DNA of 64,000 nt from Candidatus Rokuibacteriota bacterium (GCA_003220435.1 QHSL01000074.1:62001-126000), one strand, 5' to 3'; positions 16,914 through 26,559 are shown, numbered from the stretch's first letter. Notes: generated by a model from the sequence alone, not told the origin. A program made the numbers and translations.

Positions 16914-18500
16914 ATGGCCGACAAGATCTCTGCGCCGACGCTGAAGGGTCTTCTCGAGGGCAGCGCGCCGTTCGCGCTGATCGACGTCAGGGAAGCGGGC
17001 GAGCACAACAGCAGCCATATCCCCGGTGCCAGCCTGATTGCTCGGCGGCAGCTTGAGCTCTCGATCAGGCACGCCGTCCCGCTGACCGGCACGCACGTGG
17101 TCCTGTGCGACGACGACGCGCGGCGCGCCCAGCTCGCGGCCGCCACCGTCGAGCGGCTGGGCTACCGTCGCGTGTCGGTGCTCGACGGCGGGATCAACCG
17201 CTGGGTGACCGACGGCTTCGAGACCGAGTGGGGCAGCAACGTGCCCAGCAAGGACTTCGGCGAGAAGGTCGAGGTCGTCAACCACGTCCCGGAGATCGAG
17301 GCCAAGGAGCTCGCCGAGCGCATCGCCAGGGGCGAGAAGTTCGTCATCCTGGATAGCCGCACGCCCGAGGAGTTCCGGCGCTTCTGCATCCCAGGCGGCC
17401 GGAGCGTGCCGGGCGGCGAGCTGTCGCTGCGCATCACCGACATCGCCAAGAACCTCGACAGGGACACGACGATCATCATCAACTGCGCGGGCCGCACGCG
17501 CAGCATCATCGGCACGCGCGTCCTGCAGCGCATGGGGATCCCCAACGTGTGCGGCCTGAAGAACGGGACCGCCGGCTGGGTGCTCGCGGGCCACAAGCTG
17601 GAGACCGGCGCGGATCGCGTGCAGCTGGCCCCGCCGTCGCCCGAGGGCGTGGCGGCGGCGGAAGCGTACGCCGCGAAGCTCGCCGCCGAAGACGGCGTGC
17701 GCTACCTCGACGTCGCCGGGTTGTCGAGGATGGTCGAACGCGGCCGCCAGGAGGTCGTCTACCTGATCGACGTCCGCACCGCCGAGGAGTACGCCGCGGG
17801 CCACATTCCCGGCTTCCGCTGGTTCCCGGGTGGCCAGGCCGTCCAGCGCTCCGACGACGTGGCGGTCGTGAAGAACGCGCCGATCGTGTTCGCCTGCGAC
17901 GGCAAGGCGCGCGCGACCCTGATCGCGTCCTGGTACCGCCAGATGGGCTTCCGCGAGGTCTACGCCGTCAGCGGCGGCACGTCCGCCTGGACCGCGAGCG
18001 GCCGCTCGCTCGAGCGCGGCGTTCCGGACGAGACTCCAGTCGGCTACCGCGAAGCGCGCGGCAGCGAGAAGGCCGTGTCGCCGGCCGCGCTGCACGCCTC
18101 GCCGCCGCCGGCCATCATCTTCGTCGACACCAGCCAGGACTTCGCGCGCGGACACGTGCCCGGCGCCCGCTGGGTCCCGCGCGGGTGGCTCGAGCTCTGG
18201 ATCGGCGACGTCGTGCCGTCGAAGAGCATGCCGGTCACGGTGACCTGCCTCAACGATCAGAGCTCGATGCTCGCTGCGGTGACGCTCAAGGAGCTCGGCT
18301 ACCAGCACGTGTCGGTGCTCGACGGGGGCATGGCGGCGTGGCAGAAGGCGGGGCTCCCGCTCGAGAAGGGGCTGTCAGGCGTGATGGCGCCGCCGACCGA
18401 CGTCGTGCCCGCCGGACCCGATCGCAACTTCGCTGATATGCAGAATTACCTGCGATGGGAAGAAGCGCTGGGATACAAGTACGCCCCGGCGAAAGGGTAG
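16914..18500 (+). CDS. four-domain rhodanese-like sulfurtransferase
   Basis: 528 residues made of four tandem rhodanese domains, roughly residues 8-110, 125-235, 265-372 and 385-490. Each keeps the loop cysteine: C65 (LCDDDAR), C191 (NCAGRTRS), C328 (ACDGKARA) and C445 (TCLNDQS), and each has the preceding DxR/DTS and HIPGA or HVPGA elements. Most rhodaneses have one or two domains and often only one active Cys, so four with cysteines is unusual. Role is probably transfer of sulfane sulfur between protein persulfides, or breakdown of a sulfur compound; cytoplasmic, no signal peptide. It is followed after 6 bp by the binding-protein-like gene, so the two are likely one operon. Confidence 0.85.
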   Translation: MADKISAPTLKGLLEGSAPFALIDVREAGEHNSSHIPGASLIARRQLELSIRHAVPLTGTHVVLCDDDARRAQLAAATVERLGYRRVSVLDGGINRWVTDGFETEWGSNVPSKDFGEKVEVVNHVPEIEAKELAERIARGEKFVILDSRTPEEFRRFCIPGGRSVPGGELSLRITDIAKNLDRDTTIIINCAGRTRSIIGTRVLQRMGIPNVCGLKNGTAGWVLAGHKLETGADRVQLAPPSPEGVAAAEAYAAKLAAEDGVRYLDVAGLSRMVERGRQEVVYLIDVRTAEEYAAGHIPGFRWFPGGQAVQRSDDVAVVKNAPIVFACDGKARATLIASWYRQMGFREVYAVSGGTSAWTASGRSLERGVPDETPVGYREARGSEKAVSPAALHASPPPAIIFVDTSQDFARGHVPGARWVPRGWLELWIGDVVPSKSMPVTVTCLNDQSSMLAAVTLKELGYQHVSVLDGGMAAWQKAGLPLEKGLSGVMAPPTDVVPAGPDRNFADMQNYLRWEEALGYKYAPAKG

Positions 18501-18506
18501 GCCCGC

Positions 18507-19442
18507 GTGGCCGCGAACGAGATGAAGATCGCGACGCCCGACCTGGTCACGAACTCCTACTTCCCGGCGCTCGCCGCCGAGGAGCTCGGCGTCTATCGCG
18601 AGGAGGGGCTCGATGCCCACGTCGAGCTGCTCCCGTCGCTCGACGCGGTGAACGCGCTGCGTGACGGCGCCGTGGACTTCGTGGCGGGAGGCGCGCACAC
18701 GATGCTGCTGGCGTTCCCGAACTGGAGCGGCGCCAAGCTGGTGGTCACGCTGTCCCAGGGAACGCCGTGGCTCCTGGTCCTGCGCGCGGACCTGCCGGCC
18801 CGGCGCGGCGACGTCGGCGCCGTGAAGGGGCTTCGCATCGGCGCCGCGCCCGGCCCGGACCGGGCCTTCATGAGGCTCCTGCACGAGGCCGGTGTCGATC
18901 CGGTCCGCGACGGCGTCACGATCGCGCCCGTGCCCGGCGGCACGGCGCCGGGCGCCTCCTTCGGCGTCCTCGCCGCCGAGGCGCTCGAGCGCGGCGCCGT
19001 GGACGGGTTCTGGGCGAACGCGCTCGGCAGTGAGACCGCGGTGCGCCGCGGCGTCGGCAAGATCGTGCTCGACGTTCGTCGCGGCGACGGGCCGCCCGAC
19101 GCCGGGCGGTACACGTTCGCGGCGCTCTCGACGACCGACGCGCTGATCGCGCGCGACCCCGAGCGCGTCGCCGCGGCCGTGCGCGCGATCGTCCGCGCCC
19201 AGCAGATCCTCAAGAAAGAGCCGGCGCGCGCGACCGAGGTCGGGCGGCGACGGTTTCCACCGGCGGCGGCCGATCTCATCGCGGCGGTCGTCGAACGCGA
19301 CTTGCCCTTCTACGATCCGCGGATCGACGAGCGGGCCGTGACCGTCATGAACGGCTTCGCTCGGACGCTCGGGCTCCTGACAGGGCCGGTGAGCCACGAG
19401 CGCGTGGTCGCGACGCGCTTCCGAACTCTCTGGAGCGTCTGA
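18507..19442 (+). CDS. NMT1/SsuA-like substrate-binding-fold protein without signal peptide
   Basis: 311 residues of the type-2 periplasmic-binding fold of the NitT/TauT/THI5 group: KIATPDLVTNSYFPALAAEE, VELLPSLDAVNALRDGAVDF, later KGLRIGAAPGPDRAFMRLL. There is no signal peptide or lipobox: either the GTG at 18507 or the ATG at 18522 puts the domain right at the N-terminus. No ABC permease or ATPase gene accompanies it; its partner is the upstream rhodanese. It could be a cytoplasmic binding protein or enzyme (as THI5 is), or use transporter parts elsewhere. It is convergent with oppF, 3 bp apart. Confidence 0.7.
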   Translation: MAANEMKIATPDLVTNSYFPALAAEELGVYREEGLDAHVELLPSLDAVNALRDGAVDFVAGGAHTMLLAFPNWSGAKLVVTLSQGTPWLLVLRADLPARRGDVGAVKGLRIGAAPGPDRAFMRLLHEAGVDPVRDGVTIAPVPGGTAPGASFGVLAAEALERGAVDGFWANALGSETAVRRGVGKIVLDVRRGDGPPDAGRYTFAALSTTDALIARDPERVAAAVRAIVRAQQILKKEPARATEVGRRRFPPAAADLIAAVVERDLPFYDPRIDERAVTVMNGFARTLGLLTGPVSHERVVATRFRTLWSV

Positions 19443-19445
19443 GCG

Positions 19446-20399
19446 TCAATAGAGATGACAGGCCGTGACACGGCCGGGCTTGATCTCGCGAGCCGCCGGC
19501 TCTTCCGTCTCGCACCGCTCCATCGCCTTCGGACAGCGCGGGTGAAAGCGGCACCCGGCGGGCGGCTTCACCGGATTTGGCACCTCGCCCCGCAGGACGA
19601 TCCGCTGCCGTCGCGCCGAGGGATGCAGCGGCAGCGCCGCAGACAAGAGCGCCTCCGTGTAGGGATGCAGGGGCTCGGCGTAAACCGCGTCGCACTCGCC
19701 GGTCTCGACCAGCTTGCCCGCGTACATGACCGCCAGGCGCGTCGCCAGGTAGCGGGCGGCCGCGAGATCGTGGGAGATGATCACGTAGGCGAGGCCGAGT
19801 TTTTCTTGCAGTCCCTTCAGGAGATTCAGGATCTGGGCGCGGATCGAGACGTCGAGCGCCGACACCGGCTCGTCGAGGACGATGAACTTCGGATAGGTCA
19901 CGAGCGCGCGCGCGATCGCGATGCGCTGGCGCTGGCCGCCGCTGAACTCGTGCGGATAGAGCCCGGCGCTGTCGCGCCGGAGTCCCACGAGCTGCAGGAC
20001 TTCGCGCACGCGATCGCTCTTCTCGGCGCGGCTCAGGCCACCGTCGCGCGGCAGCGGCTCGCTGACGATGTGCTCGACGCGCATGCGCGGATTGAGCGAG
20101 CTGTAGGGATCCTGGAACACGGCCTGGACCGAGCGGCGGTAGCGCGCCAGGTCGTCGCGGGTGAACGCCGTGACCTCCTTGCCATCGAAGCGCAGCGAGC
20201 CAGCGGTCGGGCGCTCCAGCAGCAGGATGATCTTGGCCAGCGTCGTCTTGCCCGACCCGGACTCGCCCACGATGCCGAGCGTCTCGCCGGCGCCGACCTT
20301 CATGCTCACTCCGTCCAGCGCCTTGACCGATGCGCTGGGGCCGATCGCGAAGCCGGTGCTCACCGGGAAGTACTTCTTGAGACCGACCGCCTCGATCAT
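19446..20399 (-). CDS. oppF: oligopeptide/dipeptide ABC transporter ATPase (OppF/DppF-type)
   Basis: 317 residues. Start ATG 20399 overlaps the oppD stop (ATGA). Walker A GESGSGKTTLAK, signature LSGGQ-type EFSGGQRQRIAIARAL, Walker B FIVLDEPVSALD and the C-terminal oligopeptide-transporter extension with cysteines (CRFHPRCPKAMERC) that often binds an Fe-S cluster. With OppD it forms the ATPase pair that powers uptake through OppB/OppC. Last gene of the leftward opp operon. Confidence 0.92.
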   Translation of the reverse strand: MIEAVGLKKYFPVSTGFAIGPSASVKALDGVSMKVGAGETLGIVGESGSGKTTLAKIILLLERPTAGSLRFDGKEVTAFTRDDLARYRRSVQAVFQDPYSSLNPRMRVEHIVSEPLPRDGGLSRAEKSDRVREVLQLVGLRRDSAGLYPHEFSGGQRQRIAIARALVTYPKFIVLDEPVSALDVSIRAQILNLLKGLQEKLGLAYVIISHDLAAARYLATRLAVMYAGKLVETGECDAVYAEPLHPYTEALLSAALPLHPSARRQRIVLRGEVPNPVKPPAGCRFHPRCPKAMERCETEEPAAREIKPGRVTACHLY

Positions 20400-21385
20400 G
20401 CGCGGGTGCCCGCGGCCTTCGCCGCCCAGCACTCCGCCAGGTGGCCGCTGCCGACCGAGACCGTGGGCGGCGATTGCTCCTCGCAGATCGACTGTCGCTC
20501 CGGACACCGCGGGGCGAAGGGGCACCCGGCCGGGAGCCGCGCGAGATCAGGCGGCTGACCGCCGATCTCGACGAGCTGCTGGCGGCCGAGCCCGACGTCG
20601 GGGAGGCAACGAAGGAGCGCACGCGTGTAGGGGTGGCTCGGGTTGCTGAAGACCTCCAGCGTGGTTCCCGTCTCGACGATGCGCCCGGCGTACATCACCG
20701 CGACACGATCGGCGATGGCCGCGACGATGCCGAAATCGTGGGTGACCAGGATGATCGCGACGCCGGCCGCCGCCTGGACTTCCTTGAGCAGGTCCAGGTA
20801 CTGCGCCTGGATGGTCACGTCGAGCGACGTCGTCGGCTCGTCCGCGATCAAGAGCCGCGGTTCGCACGAGAGCCCGATCGCGCTCGACACGCGCTGGCGC
20901 ATCCCGCCGCTGAACTGGTGGGGGTACTGGCCGAGCCGCGTGTCGGCCGCCGAGATGCGCAAGCGTCCCAGCGCCCCCAGGACGCGCTCGCGCAGCGCCG
21001 AGCCGCGCAGCCCCTGGTGGAGCCGAACGACCTCGCTGACCTGCGTCCCGATGGTGAGGGCGGGGTTGAGTGAGGTCATCGGGTCCTGGAGGACCATTGC
21101 GATCTTCTTGCCGCGCACGCGCCGCATCTCACCCGGGCTCTTGGTGAGGAGATCCTCGCCCTCGAACAGTATGCGGCCGCCGACGATCCGGCCTGCCGGC
21201 TCGGGCACCAGCCGCACCAGCGAGAGGCACGTGACAGACTTGCCGCAGCCGGACTCGCCCACGAGCGCCAGTGTCTCGCCGGCGTGGAGCGTGAAGCTGA
21301 CGCCGTCGACCGCCTTGGTGACGCCGCGGCGGGTGAAGAAGTGGGTTTTGAGATCCTCGACGACCAGCAGCGGGGCCGCGGCCAC
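20396..21385 (-). CDS. oppD: oligopeptide/dipeptide ABC transporter ATPase (OppD/DppD-type)
   Basis: 329 residues from GTG 21385, which directly abuts the oppC stop. Walker A GESGCGKSVTCLS, signature FSGGMRQRVSSAIGL, Walker B LLIADEPTTSLDVT and the C-terminal oligo_HPY region CPFAPRCPERQSIC are all present. Works with OppF as a heterodimeric cytoplasmic ATPase on the inner membrane. Confidence 0.92.
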   Translation of the reverse strand: MAAAPLLVVEDLKTHFFTRRGVTKAVDGVSFTLHAGETLALVGESGCGKSVTCLSLVRLVPEPAGRIVGGRILFEGEDLLTKSPGEMRRVRGKKIAMVLQDPMTSLNPALTIGTQVSEVVRLHQGLRGSALRERVLGALGRLRISAADTRLGQYPHQFSGGMRQRVSSAIGLSCEPRLLIADEPTTSLDVTIQAQYLDLLKEVQAAAGVAIILVTHDFGIVAAIADRVAVMYAGRIVETGTTLEVFSNPSHPYTRALLRCLPDVGLGRQQLVEIGGQPPDLARLPAGCPFAPRCPERQSICEEQSPPTVSVGSGHLAECWAAKAAGTRA

Positions 21386-22306
21386 CTATCCTCCGTCCGC
21401 GCCGGCGGCGGCGCCCCGGGGGCGCGCCTCCGGGACCGGCTCGATCGCCGGCTCGGCCTCGGCGCGGCTCCCGAGCTGGCGCAGCTTGGGATCCAGGTGA
21501 TCGCGGAGCCAGTCGCCCATCAGGTTGACGGCCAGGACGGTCAACAGCATCGCCAGGCCGGGAAAGAGCGTGATCCACCAGGCCGTGGCCAGGAAGCCGC
21601 GCCCGTCGGCGATCATCAGTCCCCAGGCCGGATTCGGCGGCGGCACGCCCACGCCGAGGAAGCTGAGCGTGCCCTCCAGCAGAATCACGTATCCGACCTG
21701 AAGCGTCGAGATCACCAGCAGCGTCGGCACCACGTTGGGGAAGATGTGGCGGCAGATGATCCAGGTGCTCGAGCGCCCGGCGACCACGGCGAGCGCGACG
21801 AAGTCCTGCTCCTTGATCCCGAGCGTCTCGCCGCGAATCTGCCGGGCGAAGCGCGGCCAGAGCAGGAGCGAGATGACCAGGATGACGTTGCGGAAGCTCG
21901 GCTCGGACACCGCGACCAGCACGACCGCGATCAAGATCGTCGGCAGCGACAGGCCGATGTCGGCGAAGCGCATCAGGAGCGAATCGGTGAAGCCCCCGCG
22001 GTAGCCGGAGATCAGCCCCAGCGCCGTCCCGAACGTGCCCGAGAGGCCGATGGCGAGCAGCGAGACCACGAGCGAAATCCGGCTGCCGTAGATGACCCGG
22101 CTCAGCACGTCGCGCCCGAAGCGATCGGTCCCGAGCGGGTGCCGGCCCTCGCCGCGCTCCATCCAGACCGGCGGGATCAGCTTCTGCGTGATGTCGCCCT
22201 CGGTCGGGCTCTGCGGGGCCAGGTACGGCGCGAACACCGCCGTGAGCACGAGCGTGACCAGGATCGCACCGGCAAACCAGGGGAGCTCGCGGCTACGCGC
22301 GGGCAT
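21386..22306 (-). CDS. oppC: peptide/nickel-type ABC transporter permease (OppC/DppC)
   Basis: 306 residues with an N-terminal transmembrane segment (OppC_N domain) and the EAA-loop permease core: HPLGTDRFGRDVLSRVIYGSR, then QDFVALAVVAGRSSTWIICRH and PNVVPTLLV, with five or six hydrophobic segments. A Pro/Ala-rich tail follows the core. The start overlaps the end of oppB by 14 bp, so it is coupled. Confidence 0.92.
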   Translation of the reverse strand: MPARSRELPWFAGAILVTLVLTAVFAPYLAPQSPTEGDITQKLIPPVWMERGEGRHPLGTDRFGRDVLSRVIYGSRISLVVSLLAIGLSGTFGTALGLISGYRGGFTDSLLMRFADIGLSLPTILIAVVLVAVSEPSFRNVILVISLLLWPRFARQIRGETLGIKEQDFVALAVVAGRSSTWIICRHIFPNVVPTLLVISTLQVGYVILLEGTLSFLGVGVPPPNPAWGLMIADGRGFLATAWWITLFPGLAMLLTVLAVNLMGDWLRDHLDPKLRQLGSRAEAEPAIEPVPEARPRGAAAGADGG

Positions 22307-23216
22307 GGCGGATCCTCGGGTTGAGATAGCTGTAGAGCACGTCTACGAAGAGGTTGCCGACGAGGTAGAGCGCGCTCAGCACCAGCACGCCGGCCTGCAC
22401 GATGGGATAGTCGCGCGTCGTGATCGACTCGAGGATCAGGCGTCCGAGCCCCGGCCACGCGAACACGGTCTCGGTCACCACGGCGCCGCCCAGAAATTGC
22501 ACGAAGAGCATGACCGCGAAGGTGACGACGGGCAGCAGCGCGTTCTTCAGGCCGTGCTTCCACAGCACGACCTGCTCGTGCAGCCCCTTGAGCCGCGCGA
22601 ACTTGACGTAGTCGGAGCCGAGCACCTCCAGCATCGCGGAGCGCGTCAGACGCAGGATCGCCGCCGAGGTGAAGTAGCCGAGCGTGAAGGCCGGCAGGAT
22701 GATGCTCTCGACACCGCCGCGGCCGCCGGCCGGGAAGAGCCCGAGAATGACGGCGAAGATCAAGATCAGCATCAGCCCGAGCCAGAACGCGGGCATGGAC
22801 TGGCCGAGCACGGCGAACACGCGCGCTGCGCTGTCCAGCACGCTGCCGCGGTGCACCGCGGAGTACATGCCGAGCGGTACACCGATGAGGACGGACAGGA
22901 ACATCGCGACGAAGCCGAGCTCGACGGTGGCGGGCAACCGCTCCCAGATGTGCTCGGTGACCGGGCGGCGGGTCAGCACCGAGTTGCCGAAGTCGCCCAT
23001 GAAGATGTTCCTGACATAGATCCCGTACTGCACGGGCAGGGGCTTGTCGAGGCCGAGGTGATGCGTGAGGATCGCCTGGTCGCGCTCGGTTGCGTTGACG
23101 TCCAGCAGCAGGTGGACCGGGTTGCCCGAGAGCCGCGTCAGAACGAACACGATGCTGATCACGACCAGCATGCTCAGCACCATCTGCAGCGCGCGGCCGA
23201 TCAGATACCGCCACAT
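22293..23216 (-). CDS. oppB: peptide/nickel-type ABC transporter permease (OppB/DppB)
   Basis: 307 residues from ATG 23216 (MWRYLIGRALQMVLSM), a standard OppB N-terminus; a longer frame upstream would run into the preceding gene. Contains GLDKPLPVQYGIYVRNIF, the EAA loop DYVKFARLKGLHEQVVLWKH and six hydrophobic segments. The start lies 1 bp after the stop of the first binding-protein gene, so the order of transcription is binding proteins, oppB, oppC, oppD, oppF. Confidence 0.92.
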   Translation of the reverse strand: MWRYLIGRALQMVLSMLVVISIVFVLTRLSGNPVHLLLDVNATERDQAILTHHLGLDKPLPVQYGIYVRNIFMGDFGNSVLTRRPVTEHIWERLPATVELGFVAMFLSVLIGVPLGMYSAVHRGSVLDSAARVFAVLGQSMPAFWLGLMLILIFAVILGLFPAGGRGGVESIILPAFTLGYFTSAAILRLTRSAMLEVLGSDYVKFARLKGLHEQVVLWKHGLKNALLPVVTFAVMLFVQFLGGAVVTETVFAWPGLGRLILESITTRDYPIVQAGVLVLSALYLVGNLFVDVLYSYLNPRIRHARA

Positions 23217-23217
23217 G

Positions 23218-24816
23218 CTAGCGGGCTCGCATGACGTATTCCCAGTTGTGCACACCCATGTGGCCGGGGATCAGCGGCCAGTCGCCCACCTTCGGCCCTA
23301 CGCCAGCGATCGAGTGCGTCGCGCCGATGGCGACCGCCGGCATATAGTCGTAGAGCCACGGCCCCATCTCGTCCCGTAGAATCCGGGCCCGCTCGGTGGG
23401 ATTCGGCTCCGCCCCGAGCCGCTCGATAAACGCGTCCAGCTTCGGGTGCTCGGTCAGAAGATGGACGGCGGCTTTACTGTACGAGATCCGGTAGAAAAGC
23501 TCCCACGGCTCCGGACCGATGATCGGCCCGGCGTACGCCAGCGCGACCCCGGCGTAGGAGCGCGCCCGGAAGTCGGCGGCGAACACGGCCCGATCCACGG
23601 GCCGCCGCTTGACCTTGAGCCCGATCTTCTCCCAGTAGGTCGCGACTGCTTCGCCGACGTCGGGAAGGAATCCACGTCCCGGCCAGGCGGTCAGGTTCAT
23701 CGTGACCTCGAAGCCGCTGGGGTAGCCCGCCTCCGCGAGCAGCGTCTTCGCCCGGACCGGATCATAAGGAATCGGTTTGAGCAGGGCGTCGGAAATCCAC
23801 GGATCCGTTGGGTAATAGTTCACCGTCCCCACGGGCGCACCCACGCCGCCCAGCACCTGCTGGAAGAGCGCCTTCTTGTCCACCGCCAGGTTGAGCGCGA
23901 GCCGCACCTTGCGCGCCCGCTCGGCGTCCGGCAGAGCCCACGGCACCTTCGGGTCGTAGCTCGGCCGGGTGGGCCACTGGCCGCCCAGGATCACCCAGAT
24001 CGCTACGGTGTTGGGCATGGTGAGCGTTCGCATGCCGACCTTCTTGAGCTCGTCCACGTACTCGCCCCCGCTCTCGATGACGTCCGCGCTGCCCGTGCGC
24101 AGCATGGCCATGCGCGTCGCCGGCTCGGGCACTTTGAGGAACACGAGCCGCTTGAAGTGGGGCACGGCGCGCCAGTGGCCCTCCACCGCTTCGTAGACGA
24201 TGCGATCGCCACGCACGTGCTCCACGAACTTCCAGGGCCCGGTGCCGACGGGGTGGCGCTCGGCGCCGTCTTCGCCGGTGGTTTCGATGTACTTCTTCGA
24301 CTGGATGTAGGCAACCGAGCCGAACAACCCCTGGGTGACCCGGTTACCCAATGTCACGAAGGGCTTCTCGAAGCGGATCGCGATCGCGTACGGCCCCTCG
24401 ACCTCCATGCTCTTGACGAGCCGGAACTCCGGGGCCAGCGAGTTCGCCGAGCCTTCCTTCGCGATCGCGGTGAAGGTGAACTTCACGTCCTCGGCCGTGA
24501 GCTCGGCGCCGTTGTGGAACCGCACCGCTTTTCTCAGGTGGAACCGCCAGGTCCGCCCGCCGTCCAGCACCTGCCAGCGCTCGGCCAGCAGGGGAATCAG
24601 GTTGCCCTTGCCGTCCCGGCTCAGGAGGTTCTCCCACAGCGGCTTGAGCACGACGTCCTCGGCTCCGACGTAGAGGTGCGGGAGCCAGCGCTCGTTGCCG
24701 AACGTGGCGACCGCCACGGTCAGCGTTCCTTCAGGGGCCGCGAGCGCGGGCGCCGGCGCCGCGACGCAGAGGAAGACGGTCGCGATCAGCACGATGGTCT
24801 CGAGCGATCGCCTCAT
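23218..24816 (-). CDS. ABC transporter substrate-binding protein, SBP family 5 (copy 1)
   Basis: 532 residues, exported: signal sequence MRRSLETIVLIATVFLCVAA ending at ALA. The mature part is a family 5 (DppA/OppA) binding protein: ENLLSRDGKGNLIPLLAERW, TGPWKFVEHVRGDRIVYEAV, LALNLAVDKKALFQQVLGG, LLAEAGYPSGFEVTMNLTAW. No lipobox. It is closely paralogous over its whole length to the next gene upstream. It delivers the substrate to OppBCDF, which begin 1 bp downstream. Ligand (peptide, opine, glutathione, metal chelate) cannot be told. Confidence 0.9.
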   Translation of the reverse strand: MRRSLETIVLIATVFLCVAAPAPALAAPEGTLTVAVATFGNERWLPHLYVGAEDVVLKPLWENLLSRDGKGNLIPLLAERWQVLDGGRTWRFHLRKAVRFHNGAELTAEDVKFTFTAIAKEGSANSLAPEFRLVKSMEVEGPYAIAIRFEKPFVTLGNRVTQGLFGSVAYIQSKKYIETTGEDGAERHPVGTGPWKFVEHVRGDRIVYEAVEGHWRAVPHFKRLVFLKVPEPATRMAMLRTGSADVIESGGEYVDELKKVGMRTLTMPNTVAIWVILGGQWPTRPSYDPKVPWALPDAERARKVRLALNLAVDKKALFQQVLGGVGAPVGTVNYYPTDPWISDALLKPIPYDPVRAKTLLAEAGYPSGFEVTMNLTAWPGRGFLPDVGEAVATYWEKIGLKVKRRPVDRAVFAADFRARSYAGVALAYAGPIIGPEPWELFYRISYSKAAVHLLTEHPKLDAFIERLGAEPNPTERARILRDEMGPWLYDYMPAVAIGATHSIAGVGPKVGDWPLIPGHMGVHNWEYVMRAR

Positions 24817-24850
24817 AGATGCGCCCCTTTGGCCGGCAAGCGATGAGTCT

Positions 24851-26479
24851 CTACTTCGCTCGCCCGACGTATTCCCAGTTGTGGAACCCCATGTGTCCCG
24901 CGATCAGCGGCCACTCGCCGACCTTCGGCCCGAGCCCGGCGATCGAGTGGGCAGCGCCGATCGCGACACCGGGGACGTGCTCGTAGAGCCACGGGCCCAT
25001 CTCGTCGCGCATGATGCGCACCCGCTCCTGGTAGCTCGGCTGGACCGCGAGGCGATCGATGAACTCGTCGAGCTTGGGGTGCTCGATGAACAGGCACAGA
25101 CCGGCCTTCGAGTAGCCGGCGCGATAGACGACTTCCCACGGCTCCGGCGCCACCAGCGGCGACGCGTACGCGAGGCTCACCCCGGAGTACGCGCGCGCCC
25201 TGAAGTCGGCCGCGAACACGGCGCGGTCGATCGGGCGGCGCTTCACCCTGACGCCGACCTTTTCCCAGTAGGTCGCGACCGCTTCACCGACGTCCGGCAG
25301 GAATCCGCGCCCGGGCCAGGCGGTGAGGTTCATGGTGGTCTCGAACCCGTTCGGATAACCCGCTTCGGCGAGCAACGCCTTGGCCTTCGCCGGATCGTAC
25401 GGGTACGGCTTCTTCAGCGCGTCCGAGGCCCACGGGTCGCTCGGGTAGCTGAGCCAGCTTCCCATCACCGTGCCCAGGCCCCCGAGCACCCGCTGCATGA
25501 TGGCGTTCTTGTCGACGGCCAGGTTGAGCGCGAGCCGCACCTTGCGGGCGCGCTCAGCGTCGGGCTGCGCCCACGGCACTTTCGGATCATACGTCGCCTT
25601 CGTCGGCCACTGACCGCCGAGAATCACGTAGACCCAGGACACGTTGGGCATCACGAGCGTGCGCACGCCCACCTTCTTCAGCTCGTCCGCGTACTCGCCA
25701 CCGATCTCGATCACGTCCACGCTGCCGGCCCGTAGCATCGCCATCCGCGTCGACGGCTCCGGCACCTTGAGAAACACCAGCCGCTTGAAGTGCGGGGTCG
25801 CTCGCCAGTGGTTCTCGACGGCTTCGTAGACGATGCGGTCGCCCCGGATGTGCTCCACGAACTTCCACGGACCCGTCGCGATCGGCTGCCGCTCGGCGCC
25901 GTCCTCCCTGGCGCTCTCGACGTGGCGCTTCGATTGGATGAACGCCACCGACGCGAACAACCCCTGGTTGACCTTGTTGCCGAACGCCACGAACGGCTTC
26001 TCGAAGCGGACGGTGATCGTATACGGGTCCTCGACCTCCATGCTCTTGATCAGCCGGAACTCCGGGGCCAGCGAGTTCGCCGAGCCTTCCTTGGCGAGCG
26101 TGGCGAACGTGAACCGGACGTCTTCCGCGGTGAGCTCGCCCCGGCCGCCGTGGAACTGCACGCCCTTGCGCAGGTAGAAGGTCCAGGTGCGGCCACCGTC
26201 GCCGACCTTCCAGCGCTCCGCCAGCATCGGGGAGAGGTCGCCGGTCTTGGGATCGCGAGAGAGGAGGTTCTCGTACATGGGCTTGAGGACGACGTCCTCG
26301 GCCCCGACGTAGAGATGCGGAAGCCAGCGCTCGTTGCCGAAGGTCGCCACCGCGACGGTGAGGGTGCCCGTCGGCGCCTCGGCCCGCGCGGGAGCCTTGG
26401 GCGCCTGACCCAGTGCCCGGCCGGCACCAGCGAGGGATAGGATCACGATCAGTGGCGCAATCCAGGATCGCGCTCTCAT
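24851..26479 (-). CDS. ABC transporter substrate-binding protein, SBP family 5 (copy 2)
   Basis: 542 residues with signal peptide (MRARSWIAPLIVILSLAGA ... ALGQA). Long stretches are identical to copy 1, e.g. GTLTVAVATFGNERWLPHLY and YPxGFExTMNLTAWPGRGF, showing a tandem duplication. AGGAGG lies six nt before the ATG, a near-ideal SD, suggesting high expression. It is the first gene of the opp operon; 34 bp separate it from copy 1. Two binding proteins sharing one permease would widen the ligand range. Confidence 0.9.
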   Translation of the reverse strand: MRARSWIAPLIVILSLAGAGRALGQAPKAPARAEAPTGTLTVAVATFGNERWLPHLYVGAEDVVLKPMYENLLSRDPKTGDLSPMLAERWKVGDGGRTWTFYLRKGVQFHGGRGELTAEDVRFTFATLAKEGSANSLAPEFRLIKSMEVEDPYTITVRFEKPFVAFGNKVNQGLFASVAFIQSKRHVESAREDGAERQPIATGPWKFVEHIRGDRIVYEAVENHWRATPHFKRLVFLKVPEPSTRMAMLRAGSVDVIEIGGEYADELKKVGVRTLVMPNVSWVYVILGGQWPTKATYDPKVPWAQPDAERARKVRLALNLAVDKNAIMQRVLGGLGTVMGSWLSYPSDPWASDALKKPYPYDPAKAKALLAEAGYPNGFETTMNLTAWPGRGFLPDVGEAVATYWEKVGVRVKRRPIDRAVFAADFRARAYSGVSLAYASPLVAPEPWEVVYRAGYSKAGLCLFIEHPKLDEFIDRLAVQPSYQERVRIMRDEMGPWLYEHVPGVAIGAAHSIAGLGPKVGEWPLIAGHMGFHNWEYVGRAK

Positions 26480-26559
26480 AGCCTTCCTCCTAGCCCGATG
26501 GCAGGACGGTATTTTCGGGTCAGGGACGCGCTACGGGAAAGAGGTCGCGCTATCCTACC

